Source: Isoetes taiwanensis
Taxonomy: Eukaryota; Streptophyta; Lycopodiopsida; Isoetales; Isoetaceae
Direction: 5' to 3'
NCBI GenBank assembly: GCA_021234155.1
Contig: JAJEKV010000052.1
Coordinates: forward strand, 4,569,606-4,633,605
DNA length: 64,000 nt
The translations under genes and the position numbers were made by a program. Under the pieces are notes generated by a model, which did no database searches, was not told the origin of the DNA, and saw nothing but the letters and a program-made list of their open reading frames with translations. Below, one piece after another: positions 33,441 to 44,587 of this stretch (positions are counted from its first letter, which is position 1; each line of letters begins with the position of its first letter).

Positions 33441-33980
33441 TGCATTCTCTGTAAATGCACGTTCAGGGTTAGGTTAGGAAATATAAAAAGCTAACATTTG
33501 TTAGTAGGTTAGTTAATAAAATATTAAGTTCGTTGCCAGCCATGCAAACCCAGTTATTTCATTATTAAAGAAACACTATTCATGCTGTGCGTTCATGTTA
33601 ACAACCATGCTCATACAATCCAATTCTATTCCCATCCTAGATGCATAACCACAAATTAAACAAGCACATAAATGCTACACTAGAAAACCCCAGGTGTAAG
33701 TCTTGATCCCCACCTGGAATCCCGCTTGCTCCCTCTGCACTCCAACACGCTCCCAAGTATTGCTCACACCCTGCTCCTTCAGCAATTCGACTGCAATCTA
33801 TCACCTTCCCAATACTTCATGATGTACTTGTATTTATTATTAATCACTAGTATATTTATCCGTATAATCTTTACATATACGATATATATACTCTGCATGC
33901 ATAATATTTCGATTATTATTCCTTTGCATCCTTTAATAAAATAATTCCACAATATACCTCAAAATCCTAGGTCCGTTACA

Positions 33981-34295
33981 GTCTCTCCTCCAAAAATTCA
34001 ACCCATGTCCTCATGGGCGCATCTCCGGAAACTCACGAAGAATCCAATTGGCATCTTCCCATGTGGCATCTTCCTCAGGACAACCCGCCCATTGAACCAA
34101 AAATCTCCGTATTGTTCGCCTCCTTAAGCGACGGGTTTCCTCTCGCAAAATACGTTCTGGTCGGGGGTACAGAAAATTCTCCCTGCTTACTAAATCATCG
34201 TCCCCCAGCATATGGGAAGGATCAAAAACATACTTCCTCAAGTTACTCACATGGAAAACGTTATGTACTTTCAAGTGTGAGGGTAACTCCAACAC
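33981..34295 (-). pseudogene. Gypsy-F integrase C-terminus and chromodomain (right arm)
   Basis: The open minus-strand frame (94 codons) reads LKVHNVFHVSNLRKYVFDP, then after a linker the chromodomain-like RRFLVQWAGCPEEDATWE and WILREFPEM. It is the better-preserved partner of the left-arm copy at 26115-26445. It is flanked on both sides by LTR-start sequence. Confidence 0.85.
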
Positions 34296-34527
34296 GCTCC
34301 CAAGTATTGCTCACACCCTGCTCCTTCAGCAATTCGACTGCAATCTATCACCTTCCCAATACTTCATGATGTACTTGTATTTATTATTAATCACTAGTAT
34401 ATTTATCCGTATAATCTTTACATATACGATATATATACTCTGCATGCATAATATTTCGATTATTATTCCTTTGCATCCTTTAATAAAATAATTCCACAAT
34501 ATACCTCAAAATCCTAGGTCCGTTACA

Positions 34528-35457
34528 AAAGGGGGTTTAAGGGGGATTTTAATTTAAATAATGGTTGTGTTAATTAATGTCAATGGTAAGTTATGTGTTA
34601 GTTATTAATGTCAATGGTTGTTATGTGTTGGGGGATTTAATTTTTATATGTTGGATGTTAATGGTTTGTGTTGCAAAGAATTTTTTTTGGCCCCTTCGGG
34701 GCCTTAGGGACATCACCTCCCCCCCCGGTGTGACAAAAATTTTAAAATTCAAACCAGAAAAAAACTAGAATTAATTTGAGGCTTTCATCACCTGTAGCTT
34801 TTGAATTTCACCATAATAAAACAAATAGACATAAGTAAAAGTTACCATAAAGATAGAGCAGATTGATCCCATTATTCTGAAAGTCATAAAGTTTGCAACA
34901 CAAAGAAAACCCCCCTGTTATTATGCTAAATATTGTTACTTCCGCTACAACTATTTCTCTTTCACAGTGACACCATTGTTTATCAATCCATATGATTTTG
35001 GATGCTCCATCTCTAGCTTAAAGGTAATGCATGATTGACCTTATGGTTTGATTAAAGTTCCAAACATACAATATTAATGCATTCTTGTGGCCACTGTTTG
35101 ACTGATCTGCATGACATGGAAAAGGGCGTGGAATAATTCGCATCTTGTGTGCATAAGAATCCGTTTGTTGATTGAAGCTAAAGGCTGGCTGCTATGAACA
35201 ATCCAGCAGCCAGGAATATCCAAGAGTTGGAAGCAAACAGAGGGCCTAAACTTGAATCTGCAGCAAATCTTAGGAAGGAAACAAAGGGGGTTTTGCAGCA
35301 CTACATTGTAGAATCAGGAAACCAATACCTTGTAAAAAAAAACATTATACTAACTGAAGAAACATTAAAAAACGAATACCTTTGTAAGTGTGAGCAAAAA
35401 ATCCATCTCGTGGTAGTAAAATCCACTCCGGCAATAAGAATCCAAGAGGGCAAGTAC
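34528..35457. other. Helitron interior, no gene recognised
   Basis: AT-rich DNA with a CCTTCGGGGCC block near 34692. Around 34900-34945 it carries a piece (AAAGAAAACCCCCCTGTTAT) related, in inverse orientation, to a dispersed repeat also seen at 35690-35815 and 55073-55200. Confidence 0.5.
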
Positions 35458-35612
35458 ACATGCATATACACACATGCACACACATGCACACATGCACTTG
35501 CACTTGCACTTGCACTTGCAGATGCATCTACATGCACATGCACATGCACATGAACATGCACATGCACATGCACGTGCACATGCACATGCATACACATGCG
35601 CAGTGTTCATGC
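35458..35612. repeat. Compound microsatellite (CACATG)n / (ACTTGC)n
   Basis: Runs of CACATGCA, ACTTGC and CATGCACATG hexamers span about 155 bp. Long open frames on both strands here are artefacts of the hexamer repeat (two-residue repeats). Confidence 0.9.
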
Positions 35613-35689
35613 ACAAACACATGCAGAGAAAGACAACAACCCTCGGATTGTTCCAACCAACGAAAATCAACGGCCCATAAAGGGTGCAC

Positions 35690-35815
35690 TCTAGAAATAC
35701 TATTTAGTACACCTCAACGAATACAACAACGAAATCATAGAAAGCCATATGAAAAAACGTATAAAAATCTAAAAGTAACCCCCTGTTATTGTGCTACATA
35801 TTCGTCTAAATGGTG
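35690..35815 (-). repeat. Dispersed repeat, copy shared with 55073-55200
   Basis: The reverse complement reads GAATATGTAGCACAATAACA then GGGGGTTACTTTT, matching 55073 onward (GAATATGTAGCATTATAACA, GGGGGTTTTCTTT) and continuing to CTAGAGTGC. Family unknown. Confidence 0.7.
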
Positions 35816-36645
35816 AGCATGCAAGGTTCAAACCTTCATCACTAAAAATTTGCATTAAATAATTTTGTGATTTTATAATGAAAGTACAAAAGTACATGCA
35901 TATGCCAAGACTTCAACTCAACTTGCAATCAAGCAGTAAGCTTGTCGGCCCTAGGCTTCGGTCGGGGTTCATGGAGGCTTGCTGCATTACATACAGTTTG
36001 GCTGCATTCATGCAATGTTGGCATCATTGACAACTTGATTATGTCTTTTGCATTATGGCAGTATGAAATTCTAAGGCTGGTGTGCTTTTTGCACTATGAT
36101 GTCCATCTGAAGGATGAAGTTCTAAGGTTGGTGTACATTAGGATGCAAAATTTCTAGATAGTTATTTGATATATGGTGAGCATGCAAGGTTCAATCACTA
36201 AAAATTTGCATTAAATAATTTTGTGATTTTATAACGAAAGTACAAAAGTACATGCATATGCCAAGACTTCAACTCAACTTGCAATCAAGCAGTAAGCTTG
36301 TCGGCCCTAGGCTTCGGTCGGGGTTCATGGAGGCTTGCTGCATTACATACAGTTTGGCTGCATTGCCCTTAGCAAAATTCAAATTATGTTGACCTAGAGT
36401 CCATAGTTTGGTGGCTAGGGGTATGTAGCCATTCTGTCAAATTGAATTTTGGATACGCTTTTGGAACCCTCATCACTAAAAGTTTACATTAAATAATTTT
36501 GTGATTTTATAATGCAAGTACAGACATATGCCAAGACTTCATCTCAACTTGCAATCAAGCAGTAAGCTTGTTGACCCTAGGCTTCGGTTGGGGTTAATGG
36601 AGGCTTGTTGTGTTACATACAGTTTGGCTGCATTGCTCTTATCAA
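35811..36645. repeat. Three direct repeats of about 190 bp
   Basis: The unit GGTGAGCATGCAAGGTTCA ... CATACAGTTTGGCTGCATT occurs at about 35811-36012 and 36174-36362. A more diverged, 5'-shortened copy lies at 36467-36645. The spacers differ. No coding signal. Confidence 0.85.
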
Positions 36646-36915
36646 ATTCAAACTGTATTGACCTACGGTCCATAGTTTCGTGCTGCTGGGGGCATGTAGC
36701 CATTTTGTCAGATTGCTTTGAATTTTGAATACACTTTTGGAGAGTTGAAGTGGTTATTCCCTCAAAAGTTGACGGTGCTTGCTTCTATAAGGTCTCTTGC
36801 AAGTTTTGTGAAGAAGGAATTACAATAACTTTAACTTTTCCATTGTCAAAAGCTTTAGGGACTTCTAGGAATTAAGTTAGCAGTGCCCATGTATCGCTCA
36901 AATGAATTGTATTTT

Positions 36916-37133
36916 CTAACTTATAAATTGATCTTATAGATTGAATTCTATCTTCATTGTGCCACAATGTACTTTTTTTATTGTGATTCTCTATTGTAGT
37001 TAAGTTCAATGTGTATTTTTTCATTCAAATTCTTAACCAACTTATAAACTGAAATCTATCTTCATTGTGCCAAAATGTACTGTTTTTTGTTGTAATTCTC
37101 TATTGTAGTTAAGGTCCATGTGCATTTTTTTAT
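36916..37133. repeat. Two-copy tandem repeat, about 120 bp
   Basis: AACTTATAAATTGATC ... TCTTCATTGTGCCACAATGT ... CTCTATTGTAGTTAAG is duplicated with mismatches at about 36916-37010 and 37036-37133, just upstream of the Helitron Rep gene. Confidence 0.75.
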
Positions 37134-37240
37134 ACAAATGCATTGTGGTGTTGTAGATCGACAAAGGTCAATCCATTCAATAACAACTCCAACATGAACG
37201 ACTACATTGAGTGATAAATTGCATTATATATATCCATCCA

Positions 37241-40200
37241 ATGGGAGCTGCACATGATGACAGATTAATTCGAAATAGGGAATCTCAGAGGAGACATAGA
37301 CAAAATGAGGATGATGAGCATCATCAAGCTAGGTTGACATATATGAGAAATTATATGCAACAACATAGGGGAAGTGAATCAGAAGATGAAAGGGAACACC
37401 GCCTCTTTTGTAGAAGAGAATCACAAAGGCGATATAGAACAGACAGAATTCCAAGCACACGAGGTTTGGCAACATGTAGATTGGCCCAAATAGAGCCGCA
37501 TTATTGTGGTCCATTACAATTGTCATGTAATTTTTGTGGAGCCATGGGATTCGTCCAAATGAAAGAAAATGTTCAATGTTGTTCTAAGGGTAAGGTGCAG
37601 TTGCCAGAGCTTATGGAAATGCCTGTATTGATTAGGCAACTACTCACACGGCAACATAATAAAAGCAAGGATTTCCATTCAAACATAAGAAATTACAATA
37701 GCGCGCTAGCATTTGCATCACTCGGTGCAAATATCGAGCAATTCCATGGACAAGGACCATATTGCTTCAAGATCCATGGACAAGGACCATATTGCTTCAA
37801 GATCCATGGACAAATTTACCCTTGAGGGAAACCCTTCAACTTATGCCCAATTATATATCATGGACTCCGACTCTGCAATGGCAGATAGGCAAGAGAACCC
37901 TCAAAATGCACAATGTGACTTCCAACTAATGTCTGAATTAGACAGAATCATAAGAGAAGTCAATCCATACGCACAAGCATATAAGATGCTGGGTGAGGTG
38001 TATCAAGAAGCAGAATTAGCTAACCGGCAGGCTGACGTGAGAATGTACATACACACAGATAGAACACAAGATAACCGAAGGTACAATGCTGCACGTAGCA
38101 ACGAAGTTGCACTTATCTTCGCAGACCCGAATGAGGAACCTCCAACCGACAGGGATATATGCATTCATGCTAGAACTGGTAGCTTGCAACATATACAGGT
38201 CACTAGCCCTAATTGTGACCCAATGACGTATCCATTGTTGTTTCCTCTTGGAGAACAAGGCTGGAGTCTAGTGCTCGAGACGGAAAATCCATCAACAAGC
38301 AGAAGAACAAGAATCACATTGTTGCAATTTTATGCATATAGGCTTGCAATTCGTCTAGACCGAAGGAACAATAGTATCCAATTCAATCCCCTACTATGTG
38401 CTGGTAAATTGACGCAACAATACATTGTGGATGCGTATGCAAAGGTGGAAGGAAACAACTTGAAGTGGATTAGGCATAATCAGAAGAATCTAAGAGTGGA
38501 ATTGTACCAAGGGCTAATAGAATATATAAGTCAAAGATCTTTAGAGCAAGGCATTCCCTCTGGTAAGATGGTGGTACTGCCTTCAAGTTTTCAAGGATCT
38601 ATACGAGCCTTGCAACAGAACTATCAAGATGCAATGGCATTAGTCAGATGTCATGGTAAACCCGACTTATTCATCACGTATACATGCAATCCAGGATGGG
38701 CCGAAATCCAAATGAACCTATGTCCCCACCAAACAGCAAGCGATAGGCCTGACCTTGTCGCTAGAGTTTTCCATCTAAAGCTAAGGGACTTCTTAAAAGA
38801 TATAACTGAAAAACAAGTGTTTGGAAAAGCTAAGGCATGGACATACACTATTGAATTTCAAAAAAGGGGTTTGCCACATTGCCACATGTTGCTCATACTC
38901 GATGAGAAAATTCAGACAATTGAGCAAATAGATCAAACAATTAGTGCAGAAATACCAGATCCTGCATCCAATCCATATCTACATGAGCTTGTCATGAACC
39001 ACGTGATACATGGGCCTTGTGGACAAGACAGATTAAATATGCCGTGTATGCAAATGCTATCAGGTTCAGAAAGTGCTAAATGCACAAAATCCTTTCCAAA
39101 AGATTTCAACGAGGAAACAAGTCTTAATGAGAATGGATATCCACAATATAAGAGGAGGTACACAGGCATAAGTTACACCCATCCCAAACGTCCAAACATT
39201 AGTGTGGACAATAGTTGGGTAGTTCCTCATAATCCTTACCTCCTTGCAAAGTACGGAGCTCACATAAACGTAGAGAACTGCCAAGGAATTAGCAACATAA
39301 AATATATATACAAATATATACACAAGGGTTATGATTGTGCAAGTATTGGCCTAACACCCACAGATGACAGATCATTAGATTGGGATGAGGTCCAGACGTA
39401 CTTGGATAGTAGATACATATCAGCACCTGAAGGAATATGGAGGTTGAACAAGTACGAGATGCATGCAAACTCACACACAATCATACGCCTTCCAGTGCAT
39501 TTGCCATTTCAACAACGCTTGCAATACATGGCAGGACAAGAACACCAGGCTATCCAACAGGCAACAAGAGAGGGAACAATGTTGACTACATGGTTTAAAC
39601 TTAATGCAGAAAAAGAACATGCAAGATCATACACATATGCAGAAATACCCTACCATTATAAATATGAAAAAGAGAGAGGTGATAACATCAAGAAGTGGAT
39701 ACCTAGACAAAATACAACAAAGATCGTGACTAGGATGTACAATGTCAAGCCTCAGGAGGGAGAAAGATTCTACCTTCGACTATTGTTACTCCATGCAAAA
39801 GGGGCGACAAGCTATGGGGACTTATTGTATGTCAACGGAAAACAATGCACAACGTTCAAAGAAGCTGCAAAAGAAGCTGGCCTGCTCCTTGATGACCGTG
39901 AATGGGAACTAGGGCTTGAGGAGGCAGCTAGCTACCAAATGCCATCACAGCTCTGACAGATGTTTGCATTCATATGTGTATACAATGAGCCCTATGATCC
40001 ATTAGCACTATGGCAAAAATTCAAGCAAGATCTATGTGAGGATTACATTAGACAAATGCCACAAATATTAGCAGAAAATAAAGCACTTGCTGACATCAAC
40101 CAGATTTTAGAAGCAAATAACATGTCTTGTCAAAACATTGGTCTACCAACTCCTGATCCTTGTTTAGAATTCTTTGATGATGCTATGACAATTGACATTG

Positions 40201-40300
40201 AGCAAGAGCATATTGAAGCAACAGAGCAATACAAAAAGCTAAACAGTGAGCAACTACAAATTGTAAACACCATCGTACAACTTGTACAGAACCCTGCCAC
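37241..40300 (+). pseudogene. Helitron Rep (HUH endonuclease) part of RepHel
   Basis: Rep nicks and religates DNA during rolling-circle transposition. ATG 37241 starts an N-terminal region with a Cys-rich part (LSCNFCGAMG, NVQCCSKG). A 30 bp tandem duplication (GPYCFKIHGQ twice) and a frameshift follow near 37815. From about 37825 the Helitron_like_N and Rep domains run to 39956, including the HUH-type motif GLPHCHMLLI (38868) and the two-tyrosine motif YIYKYIHKGY (39307). A TGA at 39954-39956 (CGA to TGA likely) precedes the in-frame continuation (39957-40290: FICVYNEPYDPLALW, LNSEQLQIVNTIV). It cannot make an intact protein as it stands. Confidence 0.9.
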
Positions 40301-41629
40301 AGCATCGATGGACCAGGTGGTACAGGAAAAACTTTCTCCTTGAACACGCTCATAAGCATACTGAGGTCGATGAACCAAGGAGTTGTCACAGTAGCTTGGA
40401 CAGGCATAGCAAGCCTCTTATTAAAGGGTGCACGAACTGTGCACTCAACTTTTAAATTGCCTCTTAGTCTCCACCCAGAATCAACATCCGCTTTGCGACC
40501 AGTTAGCCGAGAAGCAGACTTGCTTCGTAAAGCAAAAGTTCTAATATGGGATGAAATAGGAATGACTCATACAGATGCTTTTACAGCAGTGGACAAAGTT
40601 TTGAAGGAGATAAGGCAAAATGAGGAGCCATTTGGTGGAATCATAGTGGTTGCTGCAGAAGACTTTAGGCAATTGCTACCTGTTGTCAAGAGAGCAAGCA
40701 AAGCACAGATAATTTCAAAGTGTGTGAAGAAGAACCCCTTATGGATGCAATTTACTTTCCACAAGCTCATACAAAACATGCATGTAGCACCACATGAAAG
40801 GAGCTGGTCATCGTACCTATTGCGTCTAGGAAATGGCGAGATCATGAATGATGACGGCCTTGCAAATAATATAGTACATATTCCACGTGGTTGTATCGCT
40901 CAAAATGATATCATTGATGAAATATATGGTACATACATATCACAAGAACAATTTCCAATTATGCACAAAAAGGCAATACTCTGCCCAAAAAATGATGACA
41001 CATTGCGAATTAACGACATCGTCATCGAGCGCATGGAAGGAGAAAAAGTTATCTACACAAGCATTGATGCTTTCAATTTGGATGATGACCGTGATGAGTT
41101 AAGGGACTTTCCCATTGAATGCCTACACAAGCTTACGGAGTCTGGCATGCCTCCTCACGAGCTAAACATAAAAAAAGGAGCAATCATCATGTTGTTGCGC
41201 AACTTGTCCCCAAAGGATGGCCTGTGCAATGGAACGAGATTGCAAGTTGATAATGCTTTAACACACTCCATATATGAACATATAATTACAGGAAGTCATA
41301 AAGGGAAACAAGTATTTTTGCCAAGGATAAACTTGACACCATCAGATACGCAAATACCATACACAAGGCGTCAGTTCCCTATTAGAGTTGCATTTTCAAT
41401 GACAATTTCGAAGTCGCAAGGGCAATCGTTAGATCGCGTCGGAATCTACTTATGCATGCCAGTCTTTTCACACGGGCAACTATATGTCGCACTATCCAGG
41501 TGCACATCCGAGAGCGGCATTAGAATGTGTGTAGAAAATACAAGCAAGCAAGGGAAATTGACTGGAAATGAAGAGACCTACACCCTAAACACTGTCTATA
41601 AGGAGGTGCTTCAAGATGAGATTGCATAG
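40280..41629 (+). pseudogene. Helitron PIF1-type helicase part of RepHel
   Basis: Unwinds DNA for Helitron transposition. The Walker A motif DGPGGTGKT (40299-40325) is in the helicase frame but shifted relative to the upstream frame, so a frameshift lies near 40290. Walker B is LIWDEIGMTH (40543), then AAEDFRQLLPV (usually GGDFRQ), FSMTISKSQGQS and YVALSRC near the C-terminus. The stop is TAG at 41627. The helicase motifs are otherwise complete. Confidence 0.9.
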
Positions 41630-42264
41630 CTTGAAAGAGTAAGCACTATCTACCAACTTAACATTGTTTATTTGATTTACTAAATGATTATGAAAATGAC
41701 ACAGGTACATATGGACTCTCATCTAGAAGCATCAAGCTCTAAAAATATTGAACGAAACGACGACTCACCATCAGTAAGCACCTAACCAACAATCAAATAA
41801 ACAACTTATAAATATGCAGGAACCATTGTAAATGTCATTTTGATAAATACGCACGAACCATTGCAAATGTCATTTTGTAGGAACATGTGGTTGTCAAAAT
41901 ACCGACCTGTACAAAATCTTCGACAATAATTGTTAGTACTGATCATAGTTAAAAGTATGCAACATGCTATAACAAGGTTCCGACAGAAGCTACACTCTCC
42001 AAAGAGTTGAACTAACGATACGCAAAGTTAAAGAATTCCAAAGAGAAGTAGATATGTCATCCTTACACAAGAGCATGTAAAATTTATGACGAAATCCAAT
42101 GTGGTTATGAATGACATACAATTGCTACAAATATTTGCATTCATTCCAAATTTTACTTTATGAAATCATCATTTCATACATATGTTTCTCTTAGCAAATG
42201 GATAAGACTAAATTTTACAGCATATCATGACAAAGATGCCTTGTAGACAAACAATTCCCTTATC
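41630..42264. other. Helitron 3' untranslated part
   Basis: No gene. A short direct repeat (GAACCATTGTAAATGTCATTT, with one change) occurs at 41819 and 41856. Confidence 0.5.
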
Positions 42265-42292
42265 GCCCAGCAACGCTGGGCACTTTTTCTAT
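42265..42292 (+). other. Helitron 3' terminal hairpin and end
   Basis: The stem GCCCAGC (42265-42271), loop AAC and GCTGGGC (42275-42281), followed by ACTTTTTCTAT, form the 3' subterminal hairpin and terminus. The next bases TAGAC resume the Copia-1 LTR. Confidence 0.85.
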
Positions 42293-42319
42293 TAGACTTA
42301 TAAAGCTGAAAACTTATCA
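42293..42319 (-). repeat. Copia-1 3' LTR, proximal end
   Basis: Plus-strand TAGACTTATAAAGCTG ... CTTATCA is the LTR start in element orientation (TGATAAG). It is preceded (element sense) by the polypurine tract GAAGGAGGAG, the complement of 42320-42329. Confidence 0.9.
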
Positions 42320-44587
42320 CTCCTCCTTCAGCTTATAAGTCTGTAAATTAGACACATTCAATTCACCCTTAAAGTACACATATTTATTTTCTGGCAGTGC
42401 CTTAGTAAAAATGTCTGCAACCTGTTTATTGGTTTCAATATACTTCATATTGATTATCTTCTTGTCAGCAAGATCACGTATGAAATGCATGCTCAATTCT
42501 ATATGTTTGGTCCTGTCATGATGCACAGGGTTCTTCACAATTGCTATGCAGCTCTGACTATCTGTCCATATGTCAGTAGGCTCCATTTGTTCACAATACA
42601 ATTCATTTAGTAATCTTCTTAGCCATACCACCTCTTTGGACACCAATGCAGCTGCTGCATATTCTGCTTCAGCTGAACTCATGGCTACTGCAGCTTGTCT
42701 TTTGCATCTCCAAGACACTCCTCCTCCTCCAAGAAATATTGCATACCCTGAAGTAGATCTTCTTGTATGCAAGTCACCTCCCCAATCTGCATCACTATAA
42801 CATTTCATAATTAGATTTTCTGAGTTAAAGCAAATACCATGTGCTTGAGTGCCTTTGAGATATTTCAAGACTCGTTTGGCTGCCTCCCAGTGTTCTCTGG
42901 TTGCATTGTGATTTCTCCTGCTCAGTATATTGACTGCATAAGCTATGTCAGGTCGAGTATTATTTGCTAAGTATAGTAAACATCCAATTAATGCTCTGTA
43001 AGGAATGTTTTCCATATCTGCAATATCTTCTTCAGTTTGATTTTGTATTTGAGTTAACCTGTGTCCTGGAGTCATTGGAATTTTTGTTGGCTTAGCTTCT
43101 GACAGGTTGAATCTATTTAGCATATTCTGTATATGATTCTCTTGATGCAGCCTTAGCCATTTTTGCTCTCTATTTCTCACCACCTCTATACCTAGGAATT
43201 TTTTTAGTTCACCTAGGTCTGTCATTTGAAACCTTGACTTTAGAGTATTCTTGCATAAGTTTAAGATTTTGGTTGAGCTAGCCACCATAATGCAATCATC
43301 CACATATAATGCAATTATGCAGTATTCTTCTCCTTGCTTAAATCTATACAAGTTGCCATCATTCTGCAACTTCTCAAATTCCTGTTCTTGCAAGAATTGG
43401 TTCATACAGAGATACCATTCTCTTGGTGATTGCTTTAATCCATATACAGCCCTATGTAATTTCCATATCATGTTTTTCCCTTGCTCAAAACCAGGTGCTT
43501 GTTTCATAAATGCCTCCTCCTCAAGTGTTGCATTTAAAAATGCTGTTTTGACATCCATATGGTGCAATTCTAAATTTAGAGCATTTGCCATGGCCAATAA
43601 AATTCTGATACTTGTGAGCTTTACAATGGGTGAGTAGGTTTTATCATAATCTCTGCCTTTTTTCTGAGTGAATCCTTGAGCTACTAATCTTGCCTTGTAT
43701 TTCTTGCTCCCATCTGGATTACTCTTAATTTTGTAAAGCCATTTACTCCCTATGATATTCTGCTTTCCATCAGATTTTACTAATTCATATGTTTTGGTGT
43801 CCTCAAATGATTTAAGTTCATCTCTCATAGCAGCCATCCATTTTTCTTTGTCTGTACTCTCCAAGACCTCTTCAAAAGTTTGTGGTATAACTTCATCTTC
43901 TAGAATTGCCAGAATTTGTTCATGCTCTACTGCTTCAATACGTCTGCTTTTGCCTTGTTCAGTTCTGCCATAAGGTTTATCCTCTAACTTTGCTTCTTCA
44001 ATTAATTTTTCTGCTTGTGTTTTCCTTTTCCTTCTCATCTTGATTGGCTCATGCATTTCTTGTCTTGGTTCCTGTATTACCTCAGGGACTTGGTGTTCAA
44101 CTTCTGCTGCAGGTACTTGAATCTCTTCTTCCATTGTCTTTTCCAGTGTATGATGCTCATTTTCTTCATTATGAACAGCCTGCTCAATCTCTTCTGAATC
44201 TTCTAGCTCATCAGTTTCAAATTTAGCCATTTGCTCAGTAATTTTGGGTACAATTTTAATCCCTTTTCTGTACCTGTGCTTATACAATACAACCTCATTG
44301 AAAAGAACATCTCGACTAATTATTATAGTCTTTGTTTCTGGATTATATACTCTATATCCCTTAGCTTCATTGTCATAACCCACCAGGAAACCAATCTCAG
44401 CTCTATTGTCCAATTTTTTCCTTAATTCTGAAGGGACATGAGTATATACCAAACAATCATAGACTTTATATTTCAAGTAGTCTATTTTTCCTTTAGCATT
44501 CCATACTATGTTTGGTATATTTCCATGAAGAGTGGAGGTGGGCAGTATGTTCTGAATTTCTATGGCAGTTTGCAAAGCTTCCACCCA
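42317..44587 (-). CDS. pol: Copia-1 reverse transcriptase and RNase H (3' part of pol)
   Basis: This copies element RNA into DNA. From the CACTA break at 44587 the frame starts WVEALQTAIEIQNILPTSTL (end of the integrase domain), then an acidic linker, then RT with LVAQGFTQKKGRDYDKTYSP, MDVKTAFLNA and the catalytic LYVDDCIMVA. RNase H follows with SGYAIFLGGG, SSAEAEYAA and DIWTDSQSCIAI, ending in KALPENKY near the C-terminus. No internal stops. The residues before WVEAL in this open frame (to 44671) come from the CACTA insertion and are not copia. Confidence 0.9.
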   Translation of the reverse strand, partial: WVEALQTAIEIQNILPTSTLHGNIPNIVWNAKGKIDYLKYKVYDCLVYTHVPSELRKKLDNRAEIGFLVGYDNEAKGYRVYNPETKTIIISRDVLFNEVVLYKHRYRKGIKIVPKITEQMAKFETDELEDSEEIEQAVHNEENEHHTLEKTMEEEIQVPAAEVEHQVPEVIQEPRQEMHEPIKMRRKRKTQAEKLIEEAKLEDKPYGRTEQGKSRRIEAVEHEQILAILEDEVIPQTFEEVLESTDKEKWMAAMRDELKSFEDTKTYELVKSDGKQNIIGSKWLYKIKSNPDGSKKYKARLVAQGFTQKKGRDYDKTYSPIVKLTSIRILLAMANALNLELHHMDVKTAFLNATLEEEAFMKQAPGFEQGKNMIWKLHRAVYGLKQSPREWYLCMNQFLQEQEFEKLQNDGNLYRFKQGEEYCIIALYVDDCIMVASSTKILNLCKNTLKSRFQMTDLGELKKFLGIEVVRNREQKWLRLHQENHIQNMLNRFNLSEAKPTKIPMTPGHRLTQIQNQTEEDIADMENIPYRALIGCLLYLANNTRPDIAYAVNILSRRNHNATREHWEAAKRVLKYLKGTQAHGICFNSENLIMKCYSDADWGGDLHTRRSTSGYAIFLGGGGVSWRCKRQAAVAMSSAEAEYAAAALVSKEVVWLRRLLNELYCEQMEPTDIWTDSQSCIAIVKNPVHHDRTKHIELSMHFIRDLADKKIINMKYIETNKQVADIFTKALPENKYVYFKGELNVSNLQTYKLKEE

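Larger units (their letters stand above)
25776..34527. mobile_element. Gypsy-F: rearranged gypsy pieces in a foldback with 1 kb arms
   Basis: The segment starts TGTAACGGACCTAGG and ends with its complement CCTAGGTCCGTTACA. The arms 25896-26910 (plus) and 33514-34527 (minus) are near-identical inverted repeats, each holding an LTR start, a chromodomain fragment and a second LTR start. Between them lie a full minus-strand LTR (26911-29447), minus-strand integrase (29448-30800), and plus-strand PBS-gag-protease-RT (30811-33440). No single intact element can be read through it. Opposite-orientation nested insertion followed by inversion or repair could produce it. An extra LTR start (25776-25895) precedes the left arm. 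Confidence 0.75.
22769..42292 (+). mobile_element. Helitron, 19.5 kb, with Rep/PIF1 genes
   Basis: The 5' end is TCTTTCTTTATACTAAAGGG, a Helitron-like start with TC, followed by GATCGAAGGGCTAGGATT. The 3' end is a 7 bp stem GCCCAGC / GCTGGGC (42265-42281), 11 nt before the terminus CTAT. Joining the flanks rebuilds the uninterrupted Copia-1 LTR at an A|T site (GCAATA|TAGAC) with no target duplication, exactly as Helitrons insert. The terminal CTAT deviates from the usual CTRR. Rep and helicase are on the plus strand, matching the 5'-3' polarity. It contains a foldback gypsy insertion (25776-34527) and possible captured exons, so the native element would be about 10.8 kb. Confidence 0.85.

Noticed and set aside
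35301..35816. Overlapping long open frames on both strands with Cys/His/Val-rich repeats
   Set aside because: They are translations of a hexanucleotide microsatellite and carry no independent coding evidence.
35458..37133. CRISPR-like array (spaced direct repeats)
   Set aside because: Repeat units are long, diverged and irregularly spaced in plant nuclear transposon DNA; they are ordinary tandem duplications.
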